A stretch of 64,000 bases of DNA, from assembly GCA_017654935.2 (NCBI GenBank), contig CM065710.1:24272591-24336590 (forward strand), written 5' to 3'. The position numbers were made by a program, and so were the translations under genes. The notes beneath the pieces were generated by a model. The model ran no database searches, was not told the DNA's origin, and saw nothing but the letters and a program-made list of their open reading frames with translations. How positions within the stretch are numbered: position 1 is the first letter of the stretch; every line of letters starts with the position of its first letter. Positions 31,549 through 41,839 of the stretch are shown here, piece by piece. Origin of the DNA: Phymorhynchus buccinoides (taxonomy: Eukaryota > Mollusca > Gastropoda > Neogastropoda > Raphitomidae).

Positions 31549-32188
31549 ACCATAATTTTCGGACTATTAGGCGATACTTTTTTCCCCAGACGCCATGCGC
31601 CTTATAATATGACTAGTAATATACTGTAATTTTCGGACTATAAGGCGATATTTTTTTCTCCAATTTCGACCTATGCGCCTAATAAACGGGCGCCCTATTA
31701 GTGAACAAAATCGTGAGAAGAGAGGCAACGATTGCCGTACTCAGTACAGTCTACTGTGAGTCACAACATCGAAAGTCGGAATGAGTCGCCGATACGACGA
31801 ATACTCGCGTTAAAATGCTTCAAAGTCCCTATTATCATCCGAGATACCGTCCAACAGATGCCATAACCCTTCATTGGATGTAAAAAGCATCATTGTAGAG
31901 CTTAAAATGCCATAATTCTACCAGTTTTTGCAAAGAAAAGTCCAAGCACAACAACCGGAAGTTGCAAAAACGGAAGTTCGATTATTTGAGAAGGGAGCCA
32001 ACTCTCGTTTATGACAGCAGTAATGGCGGTCGGTAAGCGTTTACAGGACGTGTACGGGCTTCTTTTGCGAGGTGTGTATCGCCTTATAAACGAGGGCGCC
32101 TTTTACTTTAATTTTTTCAGATTTTTCTTGAAAATTGCCCTATTCGCCTTTGCAACAGCAGCGCCTAATGAGCCGAAAAATACGGTAG
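31549..32188. mobile_element. CGGACTATAAGGCG-type MITEs (two adjacent)
   Basis: TAATTTTCGGACTAT(T/A)AGGCG begins at about 31552 and again at 31626. The longer one ends in GCCTAATGAGCCGAAAAATA at 32188. Non-coding interior of about 560 bp. Confidence 0.6.
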
Positions 32189-32388
32189 TAAGAAACTATA
32201 ATAACAAAACCTGAATTTTGTGTCTGTGTGTATGCCAGGCATGTGACTAGTGTGGGTGACCGTCGTTTGGCAAAATCAATGTCCTGTTGAACTTTGTGGA
32301 AGTGGTCAAATGGTCCTAATCATCCCAAGTGCTGAAGTCGTTTGTCCTATGGATGCATTTTGCTAGCAGCAACCCTGAATGACTACTA

Positions 32389-33010
32389 CAGTGGAACCTC
32401 CCTTATAAGACCTCCCATTATAAGACTCCCTCCGCATAAGACCTACTTCTCTAAGACATTGCCCTTCTTTGTAAGTACAGTGGAACCTCCCTTATAAGAC
32501 CCCCCATTATAAGACTCCCTCCCACATAAGACCTGCTTCTCTGAGACATTGCCCTTCTTTGTGAGTATCAACATTACCTCTTATAAGACCCCTCCCTTAT
32601 AAGACCTCATTTGGGATGATTTTTCAAGGTCTTATAAGCAGAGATGAGATTCTCAGAAAACCAAAAAGGAGGAAAAAAAGAAGCCATGGGTCCGTGGCCC
32701 GGAGTAGGCTTCATCAGCAAATGAATAACTTCCGTTTTCAGTGTTGCCAACTGCAGAGTAATGATAGATAGAGCAGTCTTGGCTGCCCCCAATCAGAAAC
32801 TGGAAACGTTCATTTGAGAATGAACCGATCAAGAACAAAATGTCTTGCCCCATTTACGATTCAACACAAAATCGATCACCCCTACCCCACCCCCCAATTT
32901 TCTCAATGGATTTACACTGATCTCAAAAATGACCCCTGGGGCCATCAAAAAGGAGGAAATCCTCCAATTGGAGGAAGAATCTCATCTTTGAATGAAGGGA
33001 GGTTCCACTG
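32389..33010. mobile_element. pogo/Tigger-like MITE with nested element
   Basis: Left end CAGTGGAACCTCCCTTATAA at 32389 (partly repeated at 32478), right end GGGAGGTTCCACTG to 33010, TA on both outer sides. Interrupted at 32639-32990. Confidence 0.75.
32639..32990. mobile_element. CAGAGATGAGATTCTC-ended MITE nested in a MITE
   Basis: CAGAGATGAGATTCTC is mirrored by GAATCTCATCTTTG. It splits the right half of the host MITE between ...CTTATAAG and ...GAAGGGAGG. The target duplication is only approximate. Confidence 0.65.
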
Positions 33011-33011
33011 T

Positions 33012-33110
33012 ATCATCACTTTGTTGCCAGCCCTGGGCGTTGTTGTAATGGAGTGCTCTTCTTGACACAGGACCACGCCAGAGCTGAGGTGCTACCTCCT
33101 GGAGGTAATT
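33012..33110 (+). pseudogene. Partial copy of intron 5 end and exon 6 start
   Basis: GCCAGCCCTGGGCGTTGTTG, TTGACACAG and then GACCACGCCAGAGCTGAGGT, GCTACCTCCTGGAGG parallel 33845-34135. The acceptor CACAG is kept, and the copy then reads GAG-GTAATT, a possible donor. Codons would encode roughly TTPELRCYLLE. Confidence 0.8.
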
Positions 33111-33116
33111 TTAATA

Positions 33117-33675
33117 CAGACAAACCTCTATTTTAAGACTTCCAAAATGTCCGGAAAAATCGGTCGCAAATTGGAGGGGTCGTATGACGGAGGTTTTCAC
33201 TGGCAGCCGTAGAAAGAAAAAGTTCAGCACAGTTCATACTCTCTTCTTCATGCACACATACAATGACATTAAAACTGGATTTGGGTCTTTCCAACTCCAT
33301 AGGATTGTGCAATCGATGTATTACAGTTTCACTTCGCCGACTTCTTTTAATCACCTCCACTCTCGTCCAAAGTCAGTGGTTTTCTTTTTCAAAGTCAGTG
33401 GTTTTCGTGCTTTTCCTACGCTCTCCGCCATCTTTTCTACAAGGGAAGCGACTCCGCTTTCAGGCCCTTGACCGTGGTTGTTTCCCTTTGCTCGAAGTCT
33501 ATGCAGACGACAGCAACGGTCGTAAAAACCAACAAAATGGCGGTCGTAAGTCGCGTTTTAGAGGAAGTCGTTTAAGAGAGGTCGTTTACATAGTAAAATG
33601 CATCTGTGCCAACAAATCCGGTCTCAAATGAGAGGTGGTCGCTTAACAGAGGGTCGTAAAATAGGGGTTTGTCTG
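33117..33675. mobile_element. Second TA-flanked MITE (CAGACAAACCTCT ends), nested
   Basis: CAGACAAACCTCTATTTTAA at the left is mirrored by AAAATAGGGGTTTGTCTG at the right. TA is duplicated exactly (33115-33116, 33676-33677). Removing it restores the AATTTTAATACTTACAAAGA-type sequence seen uninterrupted near 37030-37050. Confidence 0.85.
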
Positions 33676-33677
33676 TA

Positions 33678-33831
33678 CTTACAAAGAAGGGCAATGTCTC
33701 AGACAAGTAGGTCTTATGTGGGAGGGAGTCTTATAAGGGAGGTTCCACTGTAGCTCCTTTATAAGACCCCTCCCTTATAAGACCTCATTTTGGATGATTT
33801 TTCAAGGTCTAATAAGGGAGGTTCCACTGTA
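33678..33831. mobile_element. Partial pogo/Tigger-like MITE copies
   Basis: Two right-hand ends GGGAGGTTCCACTG (to 33750 and to 33831) follow each other, suggesting local duplication or two truncated insertions. Confidence 0.65.
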
Positions 33832-33858
33832 CCACTTTTGGCCAGCCCTGGGCGTTGT

Positions 33859-34062
33859 CAGACCTGTTTACTCTACTCTTTTTGAGTAGTATTCTACTCA
33901 ATTTGGACCTCTACTACTCTTCAAAATTGAAAATAATGCTCTAATTACTCATTTTCAGTGCACATTGATGGTTTAATGAATAAAACTACGCATTTCGCAC
34001 CAAAACTGCTGATTTCAGCTATCCAGACTACTCAAGACTTGTGTAGGGGGTAAACAGGTCTG
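33859..34062. mobile_element. CAGACCTGTTTAC-ended MITE, copy 1
   Basis: CAGACCTGTTTACTCTACTC and GTAAACAGGTCTG are inverted ends. It lies in the intron just before exon 6, within the segment duplicated at 33012. The upstream duplicate lacks it. Copy 2 is at 50139-50349. Confidence 0.75.
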
Positions 34063-34098
34063 CGCTGTTGTAATGGATTGCGCTTCTTCTTGCCACAG

Positions 34099-34243
34099 GA
34101 CCTCGCCGGAGGTGAGGTGCTACCTCCTGGAGGTGCTGGAGAACTACGCGCGGCGGTGGCAGCTGGCCCCCAACGACGTGACACGATTCTACTTGGACGT
34201 GGTCATGGACATTTACGCCGGTAACGTCGTCGACCAGTCCTAA
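34099..34243 (+). CDS. MIF4G-domain protein, exon 6 (C-terminus)
   Basis: Acceptor CTTCTTCTTGCCACAG. The first base completes a Lys codon from exon 5. Encodes TSPEVRCYLLEVLENYARRW then QLAPNDVTRFYLDVVMDIYA and ends GNVVDQS with TAA at 34241-34243. The closing L-L-E-(V/I)-(L/I)-E-x-R/Y-A-x-x-W...(Y/F)-Y pattern is how MIF4GD-like domains end. All six exons give about 290 residues. The 3' UTR runs into SINE copy 3; no clear AATAAA was seen before it. Confidence 0.88.
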
Positions 34244-34321
34244 TGCCCACGGAGGGGTGGGGTGTGCATGCACGTCTGCCGGAAACCTGAAGTCAACAAC
34301 AACAACAAAGCAAAGCTGTTC

Positions 34322-34592
34322 TAGGTGTAGAGTGGCACAGTGGTAGAGCGTTCGCTTCTTCTTCTTCTTCTGCCAATAATGTCCATCTGCCGTAACCGGC
34401 AATTACTGACATGTACTGGGGTTCAAAGAATTATGCAGCGCAGGAAAAACAAAAATAGTAAGTCTAGACAGATAAGAGGACGTGCACGACCGAGCACCCC
34501 TGGCTAGTACCGCTTCGTGTCAAGTAAACCCGAGTTCGAACCTGGGTACAGGGGATTTTTCCTCTCACTTTGCACTAATGTCTGAACGTGGA

Positions 34593-34623
<31 letters not shown>

Positions 34624-34836
34624 CGTGTGCCCATGGACTTAGCATATGTTAAACCTAGTGGCAGCGAAAAAGTTGTCATTTGGTCAAAATTTACCCATCA
34701 GTCGCACAAAAATCACATGCAAAAAATAAAATGAAAAGAAATTGGGTGGCACGCCTCTGGCTGCGACGCGCTCTCCAGGTGGGAGCAATCCGAATTTCAC
34801 AGAGACGCCTCTGTGACTATAAAGTACCTAATATCA
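34322..34836 (+). mobile_element. tRNA-derived SINE, copy 3, with internal insertion
   Basis: The head (GTGTAGAGTGGCACAGTGG) is cut after GTTCGCTTC at about 34357 and resumes CGCTTCGTGTCAAGTAAACC at about 34504. The inserted 145 bp starts (TTC)n and is flanked by CGCTTC, so it looks like a minus-strand retroposed repeat with a GAA tail. The rest matches copy 1. Confidence 0.85.
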
Positions 34837-34974
34837 AATGTTCAAACAAATGACTATCCATGCTGCCGTCCTGGATCCACAGAGAAGGGATGCTGAGGAG
34901 ATCGACAGTTGCGGGCAATATAACAGCATAAGTCACCAACAGCAGTTACAGCTTTGGGGGGATCTGCTAGTACA

Positions 34975-35375
34975 CTTGAATAGGAATTGTTCGGAAATAA
35001 TTAAGGGGAGTAATTTCATGGTGTGTGGGAGTGATCTTGCCTAATTCAGTCCGTCAAACAGGGGAAGTTACTCTACCTTCAGCTCTCGCGTCGTGTGATT
35101 GAGCAGACCTACAGCACATAGAACACCGTGCGTCATTCTACAATTGATGTCATTTATATTTTTACGTCACATTTCGAGTTTTATCAGTTTGTGGCCACTG
35201 GCCACCCCTAATTTTTCTATAAAAAAATGTTTGCAAGTCGCTGACTCGCATCCTGCAGCTTCAAGCTTCAACGCCATTGTTGCTATGGTATTTGACCGAG
35301 TAATGGAGGTAAACAGCTCTAATTTTCACGTAGCGCTCTCCCCTATTTTTCGAAAAATCATCTATTGGATATAGT
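34975..35375 (+). repeat. Dispersed repeat Q, copy 2 (no hAT insertion)
   Basis: Same block order as 12055-12995. TATTTGACCGAG at about 35291 is the site filled by the hAT-like element in copy 1. Confidence 0.75.
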
Positions 35376-35489
35376 TTCAAGCATTTTCAGGCAGCGGACT
35401 GCCAGAACAAAGGGGACTATATTAACTCTTCTGACCAGGAGAAGAGGTGCAATGGCCACTGGGTGTGACAACTAAAAAAACAAAGATCA

Positions 35490-35870
35490 GAAAATGCATG
35501 CGTGTGTGCTTGTGTGTGTGCATGCATGTGTGTGGCTGTATGCATGTGTGTGTGTGTCTGTATGCGTGCGCATGTTGTGTGTGAGTGTATTTGTATGTGT
35601 ATCCTCTAACATGTGTGTTGGTGTATGTGGTCAGTCCGTGCAACTCAGTTGCTATGGCTTACTGAATGAAAGATGAATAATGAGTCGGTGTCGATAAATG
35701 TGTGTGTGAGAGTTGCTTTGTATATGCGTTGTTGCTGGTTGGTGTCATTCTTAAACACTATTTTTGTTGTCTGTTTGATGACTATTCGATTGTAAAGCGC
35801 TTTGGGCTCATTTGAGGTAAAGCGCTATATAAATGTACTATTATTATTATTATTATTATTATTCTTTGCG
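35490..35870 (+). repeat. Dispersed repeat with TG tract and AAAGCGCTATATAAATG tail
   Basis: TG-rich start, then GCTATGGCTTACTGAATGAA, TTGTAAAGCGCTTTGGGCTC and (TTA)n. Opposite-strand relative at 25165-25735. Confidence 0.75.
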
Positions 35871-35958
35871 CCATGCATTTTTGTATGGTCTTGGTTGTCC
35901 GTTGCATCTCGACCGACAAGAAAGGGGTAACTATTTTTTCCAGTGTGCATCCGTTGCT

Positions 35959-36208
35959 TTAACCCTTTCGCCGCCAGCCATTTATTTTTAGCCAAAACAA
36001 ACCATTAATCTGAACAGGGTAGAAATAAAAATGTATCTGCAGTATTGGGAATTCATCGGTGAAATGTATAACATTAGGCCTGTCCTTACCTCCAAAAATT
36101 AAAAAAAATAGGGTCTTTGGATAACAGACCCTGGTTTGATGCCTTTTATTGACATGGGTGTTAAATCATTGTGGTGCACAAAACCGACGTTGGCGGTGAA
36201 AGGGTTAA
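35959..36208. mobile_element. TTAA-flanked (piggyBac-like) MITE, copy 2
   Basis: 250 bp including TTAA at both ends, with inverted CCCTTTCGCCGCCA and GGCGGTGAAAGGG ends. Uninterrupted. Confidence 0.85.
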
Positions 36209-36958
36209 CCGTGGGAAAAAATCACTGACATTAGCTCTGAAAATAGACGAACACATGTCAGACCATTTTGAAAATGAATATCTTTGCATTTGGTGGGAGT
36301 GAAGTGTGTGCCCTTGGTGCTAGAAGCGTTAATATCGTCGGTGAAATCAAAAACCTCGTATCTCAATTTTGATAGTTTTGAGAAAAATGAAAAAAAACTT
36401 AAAAAAATTGACAGCGTTGACCACGATTGATTAACTACGATGAATATGTTGTTCAAGACATTGCAAGTTTAGTCCTGCATGTAGTGTTACTTAAACATTT
36501 TTTTTTTAGACTTGAAAAGAACGGAGATACAGGGTTTTTGTCCTTGACTAGATCTGAATTTGGAACTTACGAGTTTTTCTTCTATTTTCACAACCTCATT
36601 TACCCCAGATAGAAATTCGTTAGAGATACGAGTTTTAGTGGAAGGTGGCGGGACAAAATAGAGAGCTGACTATGTATCGACCTCTAAATCCCCCCAAAAT
36701 TGAGATACAAGGTTTTTGAATTTCACTGACGATATCCTCCAGTTTGGGTTAATTTACTGCACACTAAACATTGGGTCTTGTTGGGAAAAGTTCAGGCGAA
36801 AGTTTGCATGCACGCATGTTGTGCTGCTAGCCCCACGCCTGAGCAGGAGAAGAGAGGAGCGATGGCCAGTGGGTGTAAGAACTAAAATTTTAAAAAGACC
36901 AGAAAGCACTGAAACAATGCACACCTTTGTCACTCAGTGGAAGATCCTGTTTGTTACT
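36209..36958. other. Unassigned sequence
   Basis: AT-rich; contains repeated phrases about TTTTGAGAAAAATG and GATACAAGGTTTTTG but no supported gene or element end. Confidence 0.35.
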
Positions 36959-36959
36959 A

Positions 36960-37120
36960 CAGTCGAACCTCCCTTATGAGACCTTCAAAAACCAACAAAA
37001 ATGAGGTCTTATAAGGTAGGGGTCTTATAATGGAGGTAATTTTAATACTTACAAAGAAGAGCAATGTCTCAGAGAAGTAGGTCTTATATGAGAGGGAGTC
37101 TTATAAGGGAGGTTCCACAG
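36960..37120. mobile_element. pogo/Tigger-like MITE
   Basis: CAGTCGAACCTCCCTTATGA and TTATAAGGGAGGTTCCACAG inverted ends with TA flanks. About 160 bp. Confidence 0.8.
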
Positions 37121-37554
37121 TACAGTCGAATCCCGCTTAACGGGCGTCCTGGTATCACGGACACTCCGATAACCAGGAACTTTTTTTTTTATTATTGAAC
37201 TTTTTTTTTCTCCATTTTGCAAATTTCATTTCACTCACTCATGTTCACACATATAAAGCATAGTAATGGCCGTGGAGGCAACAGCCATGACAGCTGCAAC
37301 GGCAAGAGCAAGAACTGTAGCAGTAACAGCATAATGCCATGAATAATACCAGTGACAATCATAGTGGATTAATACAACACTGATATCCTCATCACCTTCG
37401 TCCTCGCCATCATTTTCACTAGCGACAGTGATAATAATGCATAGCAAACAAAATAGGAAGCAGTCATTTTAACACTCATAGTTGTACTATTTCCTTCGCC
37501 ATCATCACTGCCACCAATAATGTTTTTATTTTATTTTTAGTCTCTTCTCTTCTT

Positions 37555-37715
37555 CCGAAGTCTGAGTGGCTGCCAACGGGACGGGGTAATAAAAAAAACA
37601 TGGTCACACGTGTAATGTTCTCATCCCTAGCTGGTTTGTACTCTAGTGTTCAAGTGCTTCGGCTGTTGGGATGATACCTGGAGTCTTTTAGCCAGGGTAC
37701 GACAACAAACAACAG
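37555..37715 (+). repeat. Dispersed repeat K, copy 3
   Basis: TTCAAGTGCTTCGGCTGTTG and CTTTTAGCCAGGGTACGACA as in 25845-26035. It begins around CTTCCGAAGTCTGAGTGGCT. Confidence 0.65.
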
Positions 37716-37866
37716 TCTCTTCTTTATCGCTATTGCTGAAAGAGTCCAGTATAGCGACCACCTGGCAATTATGGACAATTTTGTCCAATCTGTAGGGTGG
37801 CCGCAATGCTTAGGTTCCACTGTGCTAAGTACTGCAAGTAAAGTTGTGAACGGTGAGGGCAATATC

Positions 37867-38106
37867 TTAACCCTTTCGCCGCCAGCCATTTTTCAGCGAC
37901 CCCCATTAAACTTAACTGAGAAGAGAAAAAAAAAATCTGCAATATTGGGAATTCCTCTGACATATCTAACATTAGGCCTATTCTTACCTCCCAAAATAAA
38001 GAAAATAGGGTCTTCGGATAACAGACCCTGATTTGATGCCTTTTAGTGACATGGGTGTTAAAACCATTGTGGTGCATAAATGCGACATTGGCGGCGAAAG
38101 GGTTAA
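37867..38106. mobile_element. TTAA-flanked (piggyBac-like) MITE, copy 3
   Basis: 240 bp, same ends and interior (GATAACAGACCCTGATTTGA) as copies 1 and 2. Confidence 0.85.
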
Positions 38107-38496
38107 CTTTCAAGTCGAATTTTGTTACAGACAAACTAACGAAGAAAAAAAAAAGAGGCATAAAACCCCCCCCCCCCCCCCCCCCCCCCTCCTCCCATTG
38201 AATGTGTACATGTAATTTCCTTGCAAAAGAATGATTCATTCATGGGAAAAGGTCATGAAAGTGCTTTCTTCAATAATCTCCTCTCATGGGGATGGAAGGT
38301 GTGTGTGTGTGTATTGCCTCAATAATCCAGCAATGTGTGTGGTTTTGAGGAAAGTTGTGTGAGAGTTGAGAAAAGGTGTGTGAGTAAGAATGTGATGATC
38401 ATATAGCTTTGAAAAGAAGCAAAAGTGTGTCTGTGTGTGTGCACGTGGGTTTGTGTGTGTGTGTCTTTGCATCAATTAGTGTCTGGGTGAGTGACG

Positions 38497-38700
38497 TTTA
38501 TTTGTGATTGATTGTTCTTTATTTCAATCTGTTCATTGATTGATTGTTCTTTATTTCAATCTGTTCATTGATTGATTGTTCTTTATTTCATTCAATGTGT
38601 TCATTAATTGATTGTTCTTTATTTCAATCTGTTCATTGATTGATTGTTCTTTATTTCAATCTGTTCATTGATTGATTGTTCTTTATTTCAATCTGTTCAG
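38497..38700 (+). repeat. 32-bp tandem repeat (about 6 units)
   Basis: Unit TTGATTGATTGTTCTTTATT followed by TCAATCTGTTCA. One unit has a 4-bp variant. Confidence 0.9.
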
Positions 38701-38985
38701 GCATCGGAATTGTCAGGGGATCTGCAAATTTCAGAGGATTAAGAATTTCTGACAAGATTGGTTTCTCTAAGTTGTGAGAGGTTTTGCCTTTTTATTCAGT
38801 CTTATCTCTTCTGTTAAATTAGCATTTAAAGGTGATTTTTTGTGTGTGCTAATATCAAGCCTTTTGGTGACGCTGGGAACTCATTTCAGTGTTATCCCTC
38901 TACAGTCTAGAGCCTTGATGTCCCTTTTAGTAGTTTTACCGCAGTTTTCAGAGGATTGGACTTCAGACCATTCTGATGTCTGCTA

Positions 38986-39428
38986 CATACCTGCCAACCC
39001 TCCCGGTAAATCCGGGAAGTTTGTCACCTCTACTGGTCTTCCTGGAATTCACGTGAAACTCCCGGGATTTCGAAATTTCCAGCTTAGATGACCTCAGAAA
39101 CGAGTGTTATGAAACCCGAAAACCGAAGCTGGGTTTCAGGAAGCTTAGGGGAACAGAGTTCGTACTGCGCATGTCGGAAGCGGGGGCTACTTCCTCCTAC
39201 AATCCTTTGGCGGTCTTTAGGCCTGTCACGCCGCCATTGCATTTTTGCTGCTGGTAAACTTTAACTTAGAATTACTTCACTGAGCCTCCTGAGGGCTAGT
39301 TTTCACATTTAAAAGAAAACAGTTTCTCAGCTTCAGGAGGCACAGCCCCCTGACCCCCGCTCTGGATACTCCCCCCTCCCAAACCCACCCCCCTCCAGGA
39401 TTTTGTTTGGGGAAACTTGGCAGTTATG
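38986..39428. mobile_element. CATACCTGCCAA-ended MITE
   Basis: CATACCTGCCAACCCTCCCG at the left, AAACTTGGCAGTTATG at the right. 443 bp, non-coding, with internal CCCGG palindromes. Confidence 0.55.
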
Positions 39429-39553
39429 CTGCTGTTGAAGGATCTGAAGATTGATATTTTTTTCTTTTTATGTTTGCATATACCCTGCTTGTTTCGATCA
39501 CAGGGGAGAAAATGTACCCTCCATGTTTGTTTGTTTAGTATATATAGAGTACC

Positions 39554-40230
39554 CAGGCATGAAAGAATTCCGCGTTTCGCGGAAAATACGCGTAATTATT
39601 TGAAAACTTCTGCGTGAAAAAAAAAAATTAGCAGTAATTTTTTTTTTTCAAAAAATGTTTGTATAGAAGTAAAGGACCGATCTTGCCGTATTCTTATATC
39701 TACAAGTCTCTATTTGGCGAGTCTGAAACTGGTTAACCGGAAGTCGCTTTAGATCACTCGCTTCATTTGTGCGAAGGAAGGCGAAATGAGTAGCTCCCGC
39801 TCAACAAAAGTAGCGATGTTAGCTGAAAATGTGGGTGGAAAGATATTTGTGCCGACCAAATTTTCGGAATAGATTAGCCCCCCTCCCCGCTGAACAAAAC
39901 TTCTGACGTGAGTTAGGTGAAAACTCGGTTAAAAAAAAAATTGGGGGGAACATTCCCCCCGCTCAACAAAAATTTGGACGTTCGGTGAAAATCCGGGTGG
40001 AAGGATTTCTGGGCTGCGAACATCTGATTGTTTGATGCCTGAAAGATGTTTGTGCGGGAAAAAAATTTTTGGGAACGTTCTGTGAAAACTTGGTTTGAAA
40101 ATTTTTTGGGGAATGTTCTCCTCCTCTCCCCCCCCAACAAAACTTCTGACGTTAGGTGAAAATCCGGGTGGAAGGATTTCTCAGATGAAAAAATCTCCTC
40201 TATTGTGATCTTCATCCACTTTCATGCCTG
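39554..40230. mobile_element. CAGGCATGAAAG-ended MITE
   Basis: Perfect 12-bp inverted ends CAGGCATGAAAG / CTTTCATGCCTG enclose 677 bp. The interior repeats a GGTGAAAATCCGGGTGGAAG block several times (about 39830-40170). Confidence 0.7.
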
Positions 40231-40355
40231 AGGACCAAAGGGGGTTGAGGACCCCCAAAATGGCGCAAGCACGCAGACCTGTTAGTACTCTAGTTTTTAT
40301 TTATTCTATGGTTTGATTTTCATGTCTTGTCTTTAACCGAAGTAGTAGTTTAGCC

Positions 40356-40754
40356 ACCGTAAAATGCTGACTATAAGCCGCTACTTTTTACCTCAACTTT
40401 GGCCCATGCGGCTTATAGACTGATGCGGCTTATCTGTGGATTTTTTTTCCCATTCTACATTTATCAGTATGATTAAATCTGTTTCTGACCTTATTCTTTA
40501 GCCTATTTTGAGCGTCTTTAGACTCCAAACTGGTTTGGGTAATCAATAGATTGAAATCTCTTGTTTAGAATGTCAGAACATTAAATACTCTTGTTCTGAT
40601 AGAATTTCTATATTTGTGTTGCTTTGTGTACATGCAATGTTCTCTGCGGCTTATAAACTGGTGCGGCTTATATGTGAATAAATACTTAATATTTTGTCAA
40701 CTTAAGGGATGCGGCTTATATACAGGTGCGTCTTATAGTCCAGTTTTTACAGTA
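40356..40754. mobile_element. CGGACTATAAGGCG-type MITE, diverged copy
   Basis: ACCGTAAAATGCTGACTATA and TATAGTCCAGTTTTTACAGT are imperfect inverted ends. TGCGGCTTAT motifs repeat in the interior. Confidence 0.55.
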
Positions 40755-41273
40755 TACATAAAAGATGGATACAATGTTTGTACGCCAAGCTGCCAAAATA
40801 CACAAGTAGTTACTGCTCCCACGAGATCTATCTGTTAGGGAAAATGATTTATAGACATTAGGGGAGATCATTCGTAGGTACTATAAGGGTCACTTTACAC
40901 AGAGTGTTAGATATGCTTATACTAGGAATCCTCGCTACGCTTCACATGCGCGCGCACACGCACACACACACACACACACTATCTGTCACACACACTCTCT
41001 TTCTCCTCTTCCCTCTTTCAATCAGATTTATGATGCAAGGGAAGTAACCAGTGAAAACCAGTCCAGCCAGTCATTCCCTGATTACTACCCTTTAGTTACT
41101 ACTCCTATTTATAGCCAGTTTTCAAGGTCAAACGTCAAGGTCACAACGGTTATGAATTTTCTATGGGAAATACATCACCACACAAAATTTGATTTCTGTA
41201 CACTGGTTCGTGAGTGACAGGGCAAACAAACAAAAGGACACACACACACACAGCTGTTCAAATATAAGAGGCA

Positions 41274-41504
41274 TTAACCCATTGACTGCCAGAGAAAATT
41301 AAAGAAAAAAATAATGGGCAAACCATGCCATGAAAAAACAACTGATAGAGCCAATCTGGAAAAAATGGTATGGGGATATAGATCTCTTGACTGTGTTAGA
41401 GCAAAAGCCAGCATAATAGCAGGGTTATTCTTCTTCATCTGATAACGTCATCAGTGATGTCATCAGGTACGTACGTAATACGTTGGTGGCAGTCAAGGGG
41501 TTAA
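41274..41504. mobile_element. TTAA-flanked MITE, second family
   Basis: TTAACCCATTGACTGCCA and TGGCAGTCAAGGGGTTAA are inverted ends (17 of 18 match). 231 bp. Confidence 0.8.
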
Positions 41505-41839
41505 GATATGTCATGTTTTTCTTCTTTTTTTCTAATGTTAATGTTCACAACTTTGGTTACTTGGTGTGCGTGTGTGTGTGTGAAAGAGAGATATGCGCAT
41601 ATTTCACGCGCACGTGTGTGTGTAAGAATGTTTTCAGAATGAGTTAAGCAGTGGTGAACAGGATCTAACTGGATACTAGTTCTCCGTGTTATTCAATTGT
41701 CATTGTTCATGATGATCAAGTTGATGCATTATCTTTGCTTTATCCTTTTGCTATCTCTCACCCTACCCTCTCAGCTGTGCTCATCATGGGATAACCAGTC
41801 GCACATTCCATGTTTCCCGTTTTGCCGTGTGGTTCCCAT

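Noticed and set aside
37235..37447. 70-codon frame with Ala/Val-rich hydrophobic stretch
   Set aside because: Composition arises from GCNGTN-like repeats; no splice or family support.
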